Positions 15,399 to 23,708 of a stretch of DNA of 58,166 nt are shown in pieces. Within the stretch, counting starts at the first letter, position 1. Every line of letters begins with the position of its first letter. The notes beneath the pieces were generated by a model, which was not told the origin of the DNA, did no database searches, and worked only from the letters and a program-made list of their open reading frames with translations. Where the stretch lies: contig CALWYB010000010.1 of NCBI GenBank assembly GCA_944385665.1, positions 1 through 58,166 of the forward strand, read 5' to 3'. Origin of the DNA: an uncultured Oscillospiraceae bacterium (GTDB taxonomy: Bacteria; Bacillota; Clostridia; Oscillospirales; Oscillospiraceae). A program made the translations under genes and the position numbers.

Positions 15399-16532
15399 AT
15401 GGCCAGGAAAACAGTGGAACGAAATATATCCTACGACGATGTACGCCATGTGTATTATGTCAGCATGGATCTGGGAAAAGATGAGAACGGCAAGCGCATC
15501 AAGCAGTACCGCACCTTCCCCACGCTGGCTTCAGCCCGCAGCGGGCTCAAGGAATTTCTCGCCTCTCGGGACCAGCCCCAGTTCGTCCCCGCCCAGGAGA
15601 TGACCCTGTCCCAGTGGCTGGAGTATTGGATGGACTCCATCGTGCGCCCCAACCGGGCGGAGACTACGGTGTACGCCTACCAGAAGATCATCGACAACCA
15701 CATCGACCCCGCCCTGGGCAATATTCCCCTCACCAAGCTCAGCGCCAAGCAGATTCAGGAGTACTACACCACCACCCAGCGGGAGGCCAACCTCTCCTCC
15801 AACACCATGCGCCGCCACCACGACCTGCTGTCCAGCGCCCTGCGCTCGGCGGTGCGCCAGGAGATGATCGCTGTCTCCCCCATGAACCGGGTGGAGCCTC
15901 CCCGCCCCCGGCCCAAGGAGACCTCCTTCTATGACAACCTGGAACTCAAGCGCCTCTATGAACTCATTCAGGGCCGGCCTCTGGAGCTGCCGGTGAAGCT
16001 GGCGGGCAGCCTGGGGATGCGCCGGGAGGAGATCTGCGGCCTCAAGTGGGAAAACGTGGACTTTCAGCGCCGCCTGGTCATCATCCGGGAGGCCCGCACC
16101 GCCTACGGGGCTAACATCATCCAAAAGGAGACCAAAAACCGCTCCTCGGTGCGCACCCTGTACCTGGCCGACGAGCTCTACCTGCTGCTGGAGCAGGAGC
16201 AGAGCCGCCAGGAGGCCCTGCGCTGCCAGGACCCGGAGAATTTTAACCCCCAGGGCTATGTGGTCTTGGATCACAAGCACCGCCCCTACTCCCCCAACGC
16301 CCTGTCCCTGGCCTTTACCCGCTTTGTGCGCCGGAACAACCTGCCCCACCTCACCTTCCACGGCCTGCGCCACACCTTTGCCACCATCGCCTCCTGCCAG
16401 GGAGCCTCCCTCTTCGACATCGGCAAGGCCCTGGGCCACTCCACCCCCTCCACCACCGGACGAATCTACACCCACCTGGTGGACCGCACCCATGAGGACG
16501 TGATGCTGCGGGTGTCCGACGCCCTGAAATGA
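15399..16532 (+). CDS. Tyrosine-type site-specific integrase, solitary
   Basis: Phage/ICE-type recombinase of 377 residues. An N-terminal arm-binding-like segment (about 5-60) is followed by a SAM-like core-binding domain (about 68-165) and the catalytic domain. All catalytic residues appear present: R208 (GMRREEICG), K243 or K246, H321-x-x-R324 (HGLRHTFA), H347 (LGHSTPSTT) and Y357 (IYTH). AAAAGGAGG lies 8 nt before the ATG. There is no excisionase, relaxase, phage gene or tRNA beside it, and base composition matches its neighbours, so it may be a domesticated recombinase or the last remnant of an element. The long attenuator-like leader is unusual for an integrase. Confidence 0.9.
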   Translation: MARKTVERNISYDDVRHVYYVSMDLGKDENGKRIKQYRTFPTLASARSGLKEFLASRDQPQFVPAQEMTLSQWLEYWMDSIVRPNRAETTVYAYQKIIDNHIDPALGNIPLTKLSAKQIQEYYTTTQREANLSSNTMRRHHDLLSSALRSAVRQEMIAVSPMNRVEPPRPRPKETSFYDNLELKRLYELIQGRPLELPVKLAGSLGMRREEICGLKWENVDFQRRLVIIREARTAYGANIIQKETKNRSSVRTLYLADELYLLLEQEQSRQEALRCQDPENFNPQGYVVLDHKHRPYSPNALSLAFTRFVRRNNLPHLTFHGLRHTFATIASCQGASLFDIGKALGHSTPSTTGRIYTHLVDRTHEDVMLRVSDALK

Positions 16533-16546
16533 CCCGCTTTTCTTCC

Positions 16547-16575
16547 TTGCCACCGGCTGGGTTTTCCTGTATAGT
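16547..16575 (+). promoter_or_regulatory. Promoter of the ruvX-to-galM operon
   Basis: TTGCCA, 17-bp spacer, TATAGT, located about 31 nt before the ruvX TTG start. Good hexamers and exact spacing. Confidence 0.65.
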
Positions 16576-16606
16576 GTAGGGGAAGAGATTGGAAGGAGTT
16601 GATTGT

Positions 16607-17032
16607 TTGCGCGTCATGGCCATCGACTACGGCGACGCCCACACCGGCGTTGCCATCTCCGACCCCACCGGCTTTCTGGCCGGGGTGACCACCACCATCC
16701 ACTCCCGCAAAGCGGAGGTGGTACTCTCGGAGCTGGCCCGGCTGGTGAAGGAGCACCAGGTGGAAGAGCTGGTGATGGGCTTTCCCCGGAACATGGACGG
16801 CACGGAGGGTCCCCGGGCCCAGCTCTACCGGGACTTTGCCGCCCAGGTGGCCCAGGCCACCGGTCTGGAGCCAGTACTGTGGGACGAGCGTCGCACCACC
16901 GTGGACGCCCACCGCATTCTGGCCGAGGGCGGCAAAAACGCCAAGAAGCGGAAGAAAACCGTGGACGCGGTGGCCGCTTCCCTGATTTTAGAGGGTTATC
17001 TGGACTTTCAACGCATGAAAAACTGCACCTGA
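16607..17032 (+). CDS. ruvX: Putative pre-16S rRNA nuclease / Holliday junction resolvase YqgF
   Basis: RNase H-like nuclease implicated in 16S rRNA 5'-end maturation and, historically, Holliday junction resolution. The start is a TTG at 16607 (product MRVMAIDYGDAHTG), because GGAAGGAG at 16591-16598 sits 8 nt before it. Upstream in-frame TTG codons overlap that site. The 141-residue protein has the first catalytic Asp in IDYG, the conserved GFPRNMDG loop, WDERRTTVDAHRIL, and the C-terminal KKTVDAVAASLILEGYL with the last Asp. It opens a six-gene same-strand run. Confidence 0.93.
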   Translation: MRVMAIDYGDAHTGVAISDPTGFLAGVTTTIHSRKAEVVLSELARLVKEHQVEELVMGFPRNMDGTEGPRAQLYRDFAAQVAQATGLEPVLWDERRTTVDAHRILAEGGKNAKKRKKTVDAVAASLILEGYLDFQRMKNCT

Positions 17033-17046
17033 AAGGAGGACGAGCC

Positions 17047-17337
17047 ATGCTGCTGCTCAACGTCACCTACACCATGAAACCCGGCATGCGGGACACCTTT
17101 TTAAATGCTGTTCAGACCCAGGGCATTCTGGATGCGGTCCGGCGGGAGGACGGCTGCCTCCGGTACGCCTACTACCTGCCGGCGGAGGAATCGGACACGC
17201 TGCTGCTGGTGGAGTGCTGGCGGGACCGGGCAGCCCAGCAGGCCCACCTGACCACCCCCCACATGGCCGCCCTGGGGAAGATCAAGGCGGAGTGCGTGGC
17301 GGACACCCAGATCCTATCCGGCACTGCCGAGGAGTGA
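17047..17337 (+). CDS. Small ABM-family (YgiN-like) putative monooxygenase
   Basis: Single antibiotic-biosynthesis-monooxygenase domain, 96 residues, of the dimeric ferredoxin-like fold: LLNVTYTMKPGMRDTFLNAV, then EDGCLRYAYYLPAEESDTLLLVECW and AHLTTPHMAAL. Members act on quinols or other small aromatics, or only bind ligands; the substrate cannot be read here. AAAGGAGG lies 7 nt before the ATG and the ruvX stop is 14 nt upstream. The next gene encodes a flavodoxin-ferredoxin, so a redox role is possible but inferred. Confidence 0.8.
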   Translation: MLLLNVTYTMKPGMRDTFLNAVQTQGILDAVRREDGCLRYAYYLPAEESDTLLLVECWRDRAAQQAHLTTPHMAALGKIKAECVADTQILSGTAEE

Positions 17338-17381
17338 CTCCACTTCTCCGGCTGGAATATTTGTGAGGAGGACATTACATC

Positions 17382-18215
17382 ATGGAGATCAAAACCGTCT
17401 GGTCGGTGTACTTCAGCGCCACCGGCACCACCGAGAAGGTGGTCACCACCCTGGCCAAGACCGTGGCCCAGGAGCTGGGCGCTCAGTACCAGACCTTCAG
17501 CTTCAACCTGCCCAAGAGCCGGGAGGACGAGCTGACCTTCGGCCCCGACGACCTGGTGGTCATGGGCGTGCCCGTCTACGCCGGGCGGGTACCCAACCTG
17601 CTGCTGCCCTATGTGCGGGACAAGGTGAAGGGCAATGGCACCCTGGCCGTCCCGGTGGTGCTCTACGGCAACCGCAACTTTGACGACGGCCTGATGGAGC
17701 TGCGCAACGTGATGCGGGACAACGGCTTTATGCCGGTGGCCGCCGGCGCCTTCGTGGGCGAGCACTCCTTCTCCACCATTCTGGGTGCGGGCCGTCCCGA
17801 TGCCGACGACATGGCGCTGGTGGACGAGCTGGCCCACAAGGCGGCCGAGAAGGTGAAGGAGCTCAAAGAGGTCCCCGCCCAGGCGGTGGCGGTGGAGGGC
17901 TGCGACCCCATCCGTCCCTATTACACCCCCCGGGACCGCCACGGCGAGCCAATCAAGGACTTTTTGAAGGCCAAGCCCAAGACCGACCCGGACAAGTGCG
18001 TCAAGTGCGGCCTGTGCGCCCGGCTGTGCCCCATGGGCTCCATCGACCCCAATGACGTATCCAATGTGGTGGGCAAGTGCATCAAGTGCTGCGCCTGCGT
18101 GAAGAAGTGTCCCAAGGGCGCCAAGTACTTCGACCACGAGGGCTACCTCTATCACCAGCACGAGCTGGAGGACCAGTACGCCGGACAGCGTGCCCCCAGC
18201 AAGATTTTCCTGTGA
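17382..18215 (+). CDS. EFR1-family flavodoxin/ferredoxin fusion protein
   Basis: Electron-transfer protein of 277 residues. An N-terminal flavodoxin-like domain starts with the FMN phosphate loop FSATGTTEKVV (about 11-21) and continues to about residue 160. A C-terminal bacterial ferredoxin domain has two CxxCxxCxxxCP clusters starting at C207 (CVKCGLCARLCP) and C233 (CIKCCACVKKCP), so two [4Fe-4S] centres are expected. Electron donor and acceptor are unknown for the family. The stop codon overlaps the next gene's GTG (GTGA), giving translational coupling to the aldolase. Confidence 0.88.
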   Translation: MEIKTVWSVYFSATGTTEKVVTTLAKTVAQELGAQYQTFSFNLPKSREDELTFGPDDLVVMGVPVYAGRVPNLLLPYVRDKVKGNGTLAVPVVLYGNRNFDDGLMELRNVMRDNGFMPVAAGAFVGEHSFSTILGAGRPDADDMALVDELAHKAAEKVKELKEVPAQAVAVEGCDPIRPYYTPRDRHGEPIKDFLKAKPKTDPDKCVKCGLCARLCPMGSIDPNDVSNVVGKCIKCCACVKKCPKGAKYFDHEGYLYHQHELEDQYAGQRAPSKIFL

Positions 18216-18919
18216 GCGGTTACATACCGGGCCAGGGCGCACCCAGCGCCCTGGCCCTTGCCAAATCGGAGCTGTGTGAGGCCTGCCATCTCCTCTACCA
18301 GCGGGGCTATGTGGCCAGCAACGACGGGAACCTCTCCCTGCGCCTGGGAGACGGCCGCTTTCTCATCACCCCCTCGGGGGTGAGCAAGGGCCGCATCACC
18401 CCGGAGATGCTGGTGGTATGCGACGGGGAAGGCCGTGTTCTGGAGGGAAACCGGCACCCCTCCTCGGAGGCTCCCATGCACTGGGCGGTGTACGCCGCCC
18501 GGAGCGACGTGAGGGCGGTGATCCACGCCCACCCGGCTACCGCCACCGCCTTTGCCGCCTGCCGCCGCCCCCTGGAGATCCCCTATCTCACCGAGGTGGT
18601 CAGCGGTCTGGGGCCCATCCCGGTGGCTCCCTACGCCCTGCCCTCCACCCCGGAGGTGCCGGAGAGCATCCGCCCCTTCGTCCATGACCACAACGGGGTG
18701 CTGCTGGCCAACCACGGGGCCCTCACCTGGGGGAGCGACCTGTGGAGCGCCTTGGACCGCATGGAGCAGCTGGAGCACACGGCAAAAATCTATTTGAACA
18801 TCGCCCTGCTGGGGGAGGGCGTCCCCCTGACCTTCCGGCAGGTGGAGGCCATCCGGGGCCTGTCGGAGCACTACCGCACCCTGGCCCAGCCTTTCACAAA
18901 GGAGGAACCCCATGCCTGA
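18212..18919 (+). CDS. Class II (zinc) aldolase, likely for a 5-deoxypentulose 1-phosphate
   Basis: Aldolase/adducin-fold enzyme of 235 residues. The GTG at 18212 overlaps the preceding stop codon; a longer in-frame ORF upstream runs inside the EFR1 gene and is rejected. Signature NDGNLS (37-42), catalytic Glu E86 (SSEAPMH), zinc ligands H105 and H107 (HAHP) and H168 (NHGALTWG) are intact. It overlaps the downstream isomerase gene by 8 nt. Family members cleave fuculose-, ribulose-, or 5-(methylthio)/5-deoxyribulose-1-phosphate to DHAP plus an aldehyde. The tight link to an MtnA-type isomerase favours the last group; this is inference. Confidence 0.85.
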   Translation: MSGYIPGQGAPSALALAKSELCEACHLLYQRGYVASNDGNLSLRLGDGRFLITPSGVSKGRITPEMLVVCDGEGRVLEGNRHPSSEAPMHWAVYAARSDVRAVIHAHPATATAFAACRRPLEIPYLTEVVSGLGPIPVAPYALPSTPEVPESIRPFVHDHNGVLLANHGALTWGSDLWSALDRMEQLEHTAKIYLNIALLGEGVPLTFRQVEAIRGLSEHYRTLAQPFTKEEPHA

Positions 18920-19958
18920 CCTTCCAGAGAACGTCCGCCTCAGTCCCGATGGGACGGGCGTCATCATTTTGGACCAGACCCAGCTGCCCGCCCGCCGGGT
19001 CTTTCTCACCCTAAAAACTCCAGCGGAGATGTACGAGGCCATCCGCTCTCTGCGGGTGCGGGGCGCCCCGGCCATCGGGGTGTGCGCCGGGATGTGCCTG
19101 TCTGCTCTGGCCCACCAGCGCCCCCAGCTGGAGCGCCCCGCCTTTGACCGGTGGCTGCGGGAACAGACGGATTATCTGGCCTCCTCCCGGCCTACGGCGG
19201 TAAATCTCTCCTGGGCCTTGAAGCGGATGACGGCCCTGCTGGAGCTGCCCCTCCCCCTGCCGCAGCTTCTGGACCGGCTGGAGGCGGAGGCCAGGGCCAT
19301 TCAGGCAGAGGACATGGCCATGTGCGAAAAAATCTCCCGCTACGGCCTCTCCCTCCTCCACCCGGGAGACGGGGTGCTCACCCACTGCAACGCCGGTCCC
19401 CTGGCCACCTCCTGTTACGGCACGGGACAGGGTCCCCTCCACCTGGCCGCCCGGGAGGGGTTTCCCCTGAAAATCTTCGCCGACGAGACCCGACCCCTTC
19501 TCCAGGGGGCACGGCTCACCGCCTATGAGCTTCAGCAGACGGGGGCGGACGTGACCCTCATCTGCGACAACATGGCCTCCCTGGTGATGAAAAACGGCTG
19601 GGTGCAGGCCTGCATGGTGGGCTGCGACCGGGTGGCCGCCAACGGGGACACCGCCAACAAGATCGGCACCAGCGGCGTGGCCATTCTGGCCCACCACTAC
19701 CACATTCCGTTCTATGTCCTGGGTCCCACCTCCACCATTGACCTGAGCTGTCCCGATGGAGATCACATTCCCATTGAAGAGCGGGATGGGGAGGAGATCC
19801 GCTCCCTCTTTTACAAAGAGCCCCAGGCTCCGGCGGGAGTGAAGTGCTACAACCCCGCCTTTGACGTCACCGACCACACCCTCATCACCGCCATCATTAC
19901 GGAGAAGGGGATCTGCCGTCCCCCCTACACCCGGTCCCTGGCGGCTCTGTTTGAATAA
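18912..19958 (+). CDS. mtnA: Methylthioribose-1-phosphate isomerase-type protein (MtnA family)
   Basis: Aldose-ketose isomerase converting 5-methylthioribose-1-phosphate (or 5-deoxyribose-1-phosphate) to the ribulose form. The 348-residue protein has RGAPAIG (50-56), catalytic Cys C159 in THCNAG, catalytic Asp D239 in [10 protein letters not shown], and the NKIGTSG phosphate segment. Positions match characterised MtnA enzymes (Cys160/Asp240) closely, and these active-site residues argue against an eIF2B-like regulatory relative. AGGAGG is 6 nt before the ATG, inside the aldolase gene. No kinase or phosphorylase partner (mtnK, mtnP) lies in the window. Confidence 0.9.
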   Translation: MPDLPENVRLSPDGTGVIILDQTQLPARRVFLTLKTPAEMYEAIRSLRVRGAPAIGVCAGMCLSALAHQRPQLERPAFDRWLREQTDYLASSRPTAVNLSWALKRMTALLELPLPLPQLLDRLEAEARAIQAEDMAMCEKISRYGLSLLHPGDGVLTHCNAGPLATSCYGTGQGPLHLAAREGFPLKIFADETRPLLQGARLTAYELQQTGADVTLICDNMASLVMKNGWVQACMVGCDRVAANGDTANKIGTSGVAILAHHYHIPFYVLGPTSTIDLSCPDGDHIPIEERDGEEIRSLFYKEPQAPAGVKCYNPAFDVTDHTLITAIITEKGICRPPYTRSLAALFE

Positions 19959-19987
19959 CCATTTTATTTCAGATCGGAGGCTTACTT

Positions 19988-21019
19988 ATGCAGCGCAAAC
20001 CCTTTGGACAGACCCGGGAGGGCCAGGCCGTGGAGGCCATTACCCTGGACAACGGCCAGCTCTCCTGCACCTTCCTCACCTACGGCGCCACCCTCGTTTC
20101 TCTGAACGTCCCGGACAAGGCGGGCAAGATGGTGGATGTGGCCCTGGGCTATGACACCCTGGCGGACTACGAGAATCAGGACAAGTACCTGGGCGCCACC
20201 GTGGGCCGCTATGCCAACCGCATCGCCGCCGGCCGCTTCACCCTGGACGGCACGGAATACACTCTGGCCGTCAACGACGGGGACAACCATCTCCACGGCG
20301 GTCCTACCGGCTTTTCCACCCGGGTATGGCAGGCGGAAGAGGTCCCTAACGGGGTCCGCTTCACCTATCACAGCAAGGACATGGAGGAAGGCTTCCCCGG
20401 CGCCCTCACTGCCCAGGTGACCTACTCTCTGGAGGGGACTGCCCTGGTGGCCCACTACCAGGCCACCACCGACCGGCCCACCGTGTGCAACCTCACCAAC
20501 CACACCTACTTCAACCTCAACGGCCACAACAGCGGCACCGTGCTGGACCATACCCTGGTCCTCCACGCCGCCCACTACACCCCCGTGGTACCCGGCAGCA
20601 TCCCCACCGGGGAGATCGCTGAGGTGGTGGGCACTCCCATGGACTTTCTCTATCCCCACACCATCGGCCAGCGCATCGACCGCGCCTTTCCCCAGCTCCA
20701 GCGGTGCGGAGGCTATGACCACAACTGGGTGCTGGACGGCCCCCTGGGCACCCTCCACCCCGCTGCCCGTCTGACAGCCGACCAGAGCGGCATCACCATG
20801 GAGGTGGAGACCACCCTGCCCGGCGTCCAGTGCTACACCGCCAATTTCCTGGCCGGCTGTCCCACCGGCAAGGGGGGCGTCACCTACCACAACCGGGATG
20901 GGATCTGTCTTGAAACTCAGTTCTACCCCGACAGCCCCAATGAGCCCGCTTTCCCCTCCTGCGTGCTCCGCCCCGGGGAAACCTGGGACCACACCACCGT
21001 GTTCCGCTTCTCCAAGTAA
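19988..21019 (+). CDS. galM: Aldose 1-epimerase (mutarotase)
   Basis: Interconverts alpha and beta anomers of galactose, glucose and related sugars. The 343-residue protein carries NHLHGG with the substrate-binding His, the catalytic-His segment NLTNHTYFNLNGH, DHNWVLD, and the C-terminal catalytic-Glu region CLETQFYPDSPN. GGAGG lies 8 nt before the ATG. It is the last gene of the operon (29 nt after mtnA) and ends at a strong terminator. It could feed galactose released by the alpha-galactosidase at 39.7-41.9 kb, though it is not co-transcribed with it. Confidence 0.93.
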   Translation: MQRKPFGQTREGQAVEAITLDNGQLSCTFLTYGATLVSLNVPDKAGKMVDVALGYDTLADYENQDKYLGATVGRYANRIAAGRFTLDGTEYTLAVNDGDNHLHGGPTGFSTRVWQAEEVPNGVRFTYHSKDMEEGFPGALTAQVTYSLEGTALVAHYQATTDRPTVCNLTNHTYFNLNGHNSGTVLDHTLVLHAAHYTPVVPGSIPTGEIAEVVGTPMDFLYPHTIGQRIDRAFPQLQRCGGYDHNWVLDGPLGTLHPAARLTADQSGITMEVETTLPGVQCYTANFLAGCPTGKGGVTYHNRDGICLETQFYPDSPNEPAFPSCVLRPGETWDHTTVFRFSK

Positions 21020-21023
21020 GCAA

Positions 21024-21062
21024 AACCGCCCTCCGGCCAAGGCCGGAGGGCGGTTGTTTTCT
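21024..21062. terminator. Bidirectional terminator between galM and the carboxypeptidase gene
   Basis: Inverted repeat with 15-bp GC-rich arms (AACCGCCCTCCGGCC and complement, 21024-21055) followed by GTTTTCTTT on the plus strand. It separates two convergent genes. Confidence 0.88.
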
Positions 21063-22430
21063 TTACTTGCGGCGGCGTCCGCTGTAACGGCCCCGCCGGC
21101 TGGCTCCCACGCCGGAGTAGCGGCGTCGCTTGCGGAACACAAAGACCCGCAGCAGCAGGGCTGCCACGGCCACTACCACGATCACCAGCAGCAGCTTGAC
21201 CCACCAGTTCTGGAAGAACTTCTGGATCCGGTCCAGGCGGTAGAGAAGCTCCGAGCGCTCCACCGAGCTGTCGGCCACCAGGTCCAGCACCCCGTACTCC
21301 TCCCCCTGGTAGAGAAGGCGCATGGTGCCCAGCAGCTGGCCCTGCTCCACCGGGGCCTCCACCGTGTCGCTGAAGAGGTTGATCTGCTTTTCCATCTGGT
21401 CCACATCCACATCCTTGGGCAGGGTGCGGGCGATGCTGCCTGAGGGTCGGACCATGACCTGGTCGGTCTGGGTGGACAGGGTGACATTCACCTTGGCCAC
21501 CACCTCGCTGTCCTGGGAGATGACGGTGCGGTGGAAGTTTTTAAAGCCCCACTCCAGCAGCTGGATGGTGTCGTAGAACTGGGCCACCTTTTCGGTGCCG
21601 TCGGCCAGGGTGATGGTCTCCGGCTCCCCCATGACCACCGAAATGAGGTAGGTGTCCCCGTCCTTGGCGGTCTCCACCAGACACTTGCCCGCCTCGTCGG
21701 TGCTGCCCGTCTTACCGCCGGTGCCCGGCCCGTAGAGGTAGCCGGTGTAGGTCCAGTTGGAGGTGAGGGCGTTGGTGTTGCGCACGGTGCGCTCCCCGTT
21801 CAGGTTGGTGGCAGGAATGGTGTAGTTGGGGCTGGTGACGATCTTCTGGAACAGGTCGTACTCCATAGCCGCCTTCATAAAGAGGGTGATGTCGTAGGGG
21901 GTAGTGTAGTGGTCCGGGTCATGGAAGCCGTGGGGATTGGCAAAGTGGGTGTTCTCGCACCCCAGCTCTTTGGCTTTGTCGTTCATCATCCCCACAAAGG
22001 TCTCCATATCTCCCCCCACCGTCTCGGCCAGAATCTGGGCGGCCTCGTTGGCGGAGGGCAGCAGCAGGCAGTACAGGAGCTGCTCCACCGTCAGCACCTC
22101 TCCCGCCTGGATCTTGGGATTGGCGGTGGAGCTGCCTTCCGGAACGGTGGTGGCAGTGGCGGAGGCGGTGACCTGGGTCTGGGCGGTGAGCTGACCCGCT
22201 TCAATGGCCTCCAGGGTGAGCAGCGCAGTCATCACCTTGGTGATGCTGGCGGGATAGACCTTGTCGTGGCCCCCCACCTCGTAGAGGACCTCGTTGTAGT
22301 TGGCATCCACCAGAATGGCGTTCTTGCCGTGAAATTCCGGGGGCTCCAGGGCCAGGGACTGGAAGGGAAGCAGCAGGCCGGCCAGAAGGGCCACCACCAG
22401 CACCAGGTTGAAAAGGCGATATTTTTTCAT
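21063..22430 (-). CDS. D-alanyl-D-alanine carboxypeptidase (S11 family, DacF/PBP5-like)
   Basis: Trims the terminal D-Ala of peptidoglycan stem peptides outside the membrane. The ATG at 22430 (MKKYRLF) has GGAG 8 nt upstream and starts a signal peptide (about 1-28). Catalytic motifs are S62-x-x-K65 (SITK), SAN (126-128) and KTG (240-242). A PBP5 C-terminal domain is followed by a real transmembrane helix (WWVKLLLVIVVVAVAALLL) and a very basic Arg-rich tail, unlike the amphipathic anchor of classical PBP5. The product is 455 residues. It is divergent from the comEA gene. Confidence 0.93.
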   Translation of the reverse strand: MKKYRLFNLVLVVALLAGLLLPFQSLALEPPEFHGKNAILVDANYNEVLYEVGGHDKVYPASITKVMTALLTLEAIEAGQLTAQTQVTASATATTVPEGSSTANPKIQAGEVLTVEQLLYCLLLPSANEAAQILAETVGGDMETFVGMMNDKAKELGCENTHFANPHGFHDPDHYTTPYDITLFMKAAMEYDLFQKIVTSPNYTIPATNLNGERTVRNTNALTSNWTYTGYLYGPGTGGKTGSTDEAGKCLVETAKDGDTYLISVVMGEPETITLADGTEKVAQFYDTIQLLEWGFKNFHRTVISQDSEVVAKVNVTLSTQTDQVMVRPSGSIARTLPKDVDVDQMEKQINLFSDTVEAPVEQGQLLGTMRLLYQGEEYGVLDLVADSSVERSELLYRLDRIQKFFQNWWVKLLLVIVVVAVAALLLRVFVFRKRRRYSGVGASRRGRYSGRRRK

Positions 22431-22561
22431 GGGAAATTCTCCGTATGTATGATATAATGTAGATTCAGAGGGCAACAGCCCAAGCATATTTTTTGTCGAA
22501 CAGCAGATAAAATTATTATAGCAAACCAAAGACACCACCGCAAGCGGAAGGAGCGGAAAAA

Positions 22562-22963
22562 ATGGCTGGGATTTCCCGGTACGAGGCCGCGGCCCTTGGA
22601 CTGACCGCCGCCTTCGTCCTGTTTACCGCAGGCTGGTTCTTCGCCGGCCAAACCGAAAGCGAGCCCTACACCGTCACGGTGCAGCAGGCGGCCGTCTCCG
22701 ACGCCTCCTCCTCTGCCGCCCAACCGGAGACAGCGGATACACAGCAGCCGGACAGCCTGCTGGAGGGGGAGCGCATCCCGGTGAACACCGCCGATGTATA
22801 CGAGCTGGACCGTCTGCCCGGCATCGGCCCCGCCAAGGCCCAGGCCATTGTGACGTATCGAGAGGAGCACGGTCCCTTTCAGAGCACCGACCAGCTGCTG
22901 GAGGTCTCCGGCATCGGCCAGGCCACCCTGGAGGGTCTTTTGGACTATATCACCTTAGATTGA
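22562..22963 (+). CDS. ComEA-like helix-hairpin-helix DNA-binding protein
   Basis: 133-residue secreted or membrane-anchored protein: an N-terminal hydrophobic helix (about 10-28), a Ser/Gln-rich linker, then a tandem helix-hairpin-helix domain starting VNTADVYELDRLPGIGPAKA and ending VSGIGQATLEGLLDYI. ComEA binds incoming DNA in competence; here no comEC or comEB follows, so transformation is not implied. The GGAG-type site before the ATG at 22562 is good. It is the first gene of a run with a two-component system 19 nt downstream. It lacks the SLBB domain of longer ComEA proteins. Confidence 0.85.
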   Translation: MAGISRYEAAALGLTAAFVLFTAGWFFAGQTESEPYTVTVQQAAVSDASSSAAQPETADTQQPDSLLEGERIPVNTADVYELDRLPGIGPAKAQAIVTYREEHGPFQSTDQLLEVSGIGQATLEGLLDYITLD

Positions 22964-22982
22964 CAAGGGAGCTTTTATACCT

Positions 22983-23684
22983 ATGGCAAAGATTTTAGTG
23001 GTGGACGACGAGCGCGTCCTGGTGAAGGGGATCACCTTCAACTTAAAAAACGAGGGCTACCAGGTGGAGACGGGCTACGACGGCCAGGAGGCCGTGGACC
23101 TGGCCCGGGAGGGAAAGTTTGACCTCATCATCCTGGATCTGATGATGCCCAAGATCGACGGGCTCCAGGCCTGTATGCGCATCCGGGAGTTCTCCAACGT
23201 GCCCATCATCATGCTCACCGCCCGCAGCGAGGACACGGACAAGATCATCGGCTTTGAGTGCGGGGCGGACGACTATATTACCAAGCCCTTCAACATTCTG
23301 GAGCTGAAGGCCCGGGTGCGCGCCCTGCTGCGCCGCTCCGGCGCCACGGTTCAGCGCCAGGCGGCGGGCCAGCTCACGGTGGGCCACATCCGTCTGGACC
23401 CCAACGAGCGCTCCGCCTGGAAGGACGGGGTGAGCGTGGACCTGACCGCCAAGGAATTTGACCTGATGGAGCTGCTGATGCGCAACCCCGGACGGGTGTA
23501 CAGCCGGGAGAACCTGCTCAACGTGGTGTGGGGCTACGAGTATATCGGAGATTACCGCACGGTGGACGTGCACGTGCGGCGGCTGCGGGAAAAGCTGGAG
23601 CTGGACCCCGCCAATCCCCAGTATATCCGCACCAAGTGGGGGGTGGGCTACTACCTGAGCAGCCACCCCGAGCAGAAAAAATGA
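22983..23684 (+). CDS. OmpR/PhoB-family response regulator
   Basis: Two-domain transcriptional regulator of 233 residues. Receiver: acidic pair DDE (8-10), phospho-acceptor D52 in ILDLMMP, and the Lys in ITKPFN near residue 101. Winged-helix effector domain: about 128-228, with LTAKEFDLMELLMRNPGRV and GDYRTVDVHVRRLREKL. It lies 24 nt before its cognate histidine kinase, so the pair is certainly a unit; its target genes cannot be read directly. The associated lipoprotein suggests an envelope signal. Confidence 0.95.
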   Translation: MAKILVVDDERVLVKGITFNLKNEGYQVETGYDGQEAVDLAREGKFDLIILDLMMPKIDGLQACMRIREFSNVPIIMLTARSEDTDKIIGFECGADDYITKPFNILELKARVRALLRRSGATVQRQAAGQLTVGHIRLDPNERSAWKDGVSVDLTAKEFDLMELLMRNPGRVYSRENLLNVVWGYEYIGDYRTVDVHVRRLREKLELDPANPQYIRTKWGVGYYLSSHPEQKK

Positions 23685-23708
23685 TCCCAGGAAAGGAGGC
23701 GCCGCCCC

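Noticed and set aside
15141-15449. Small ORFs in the gap before the integrase (both strands)
   Set aside because: No ribosome sites or domains; they cross the terminator-like palindrome and the integrase start.
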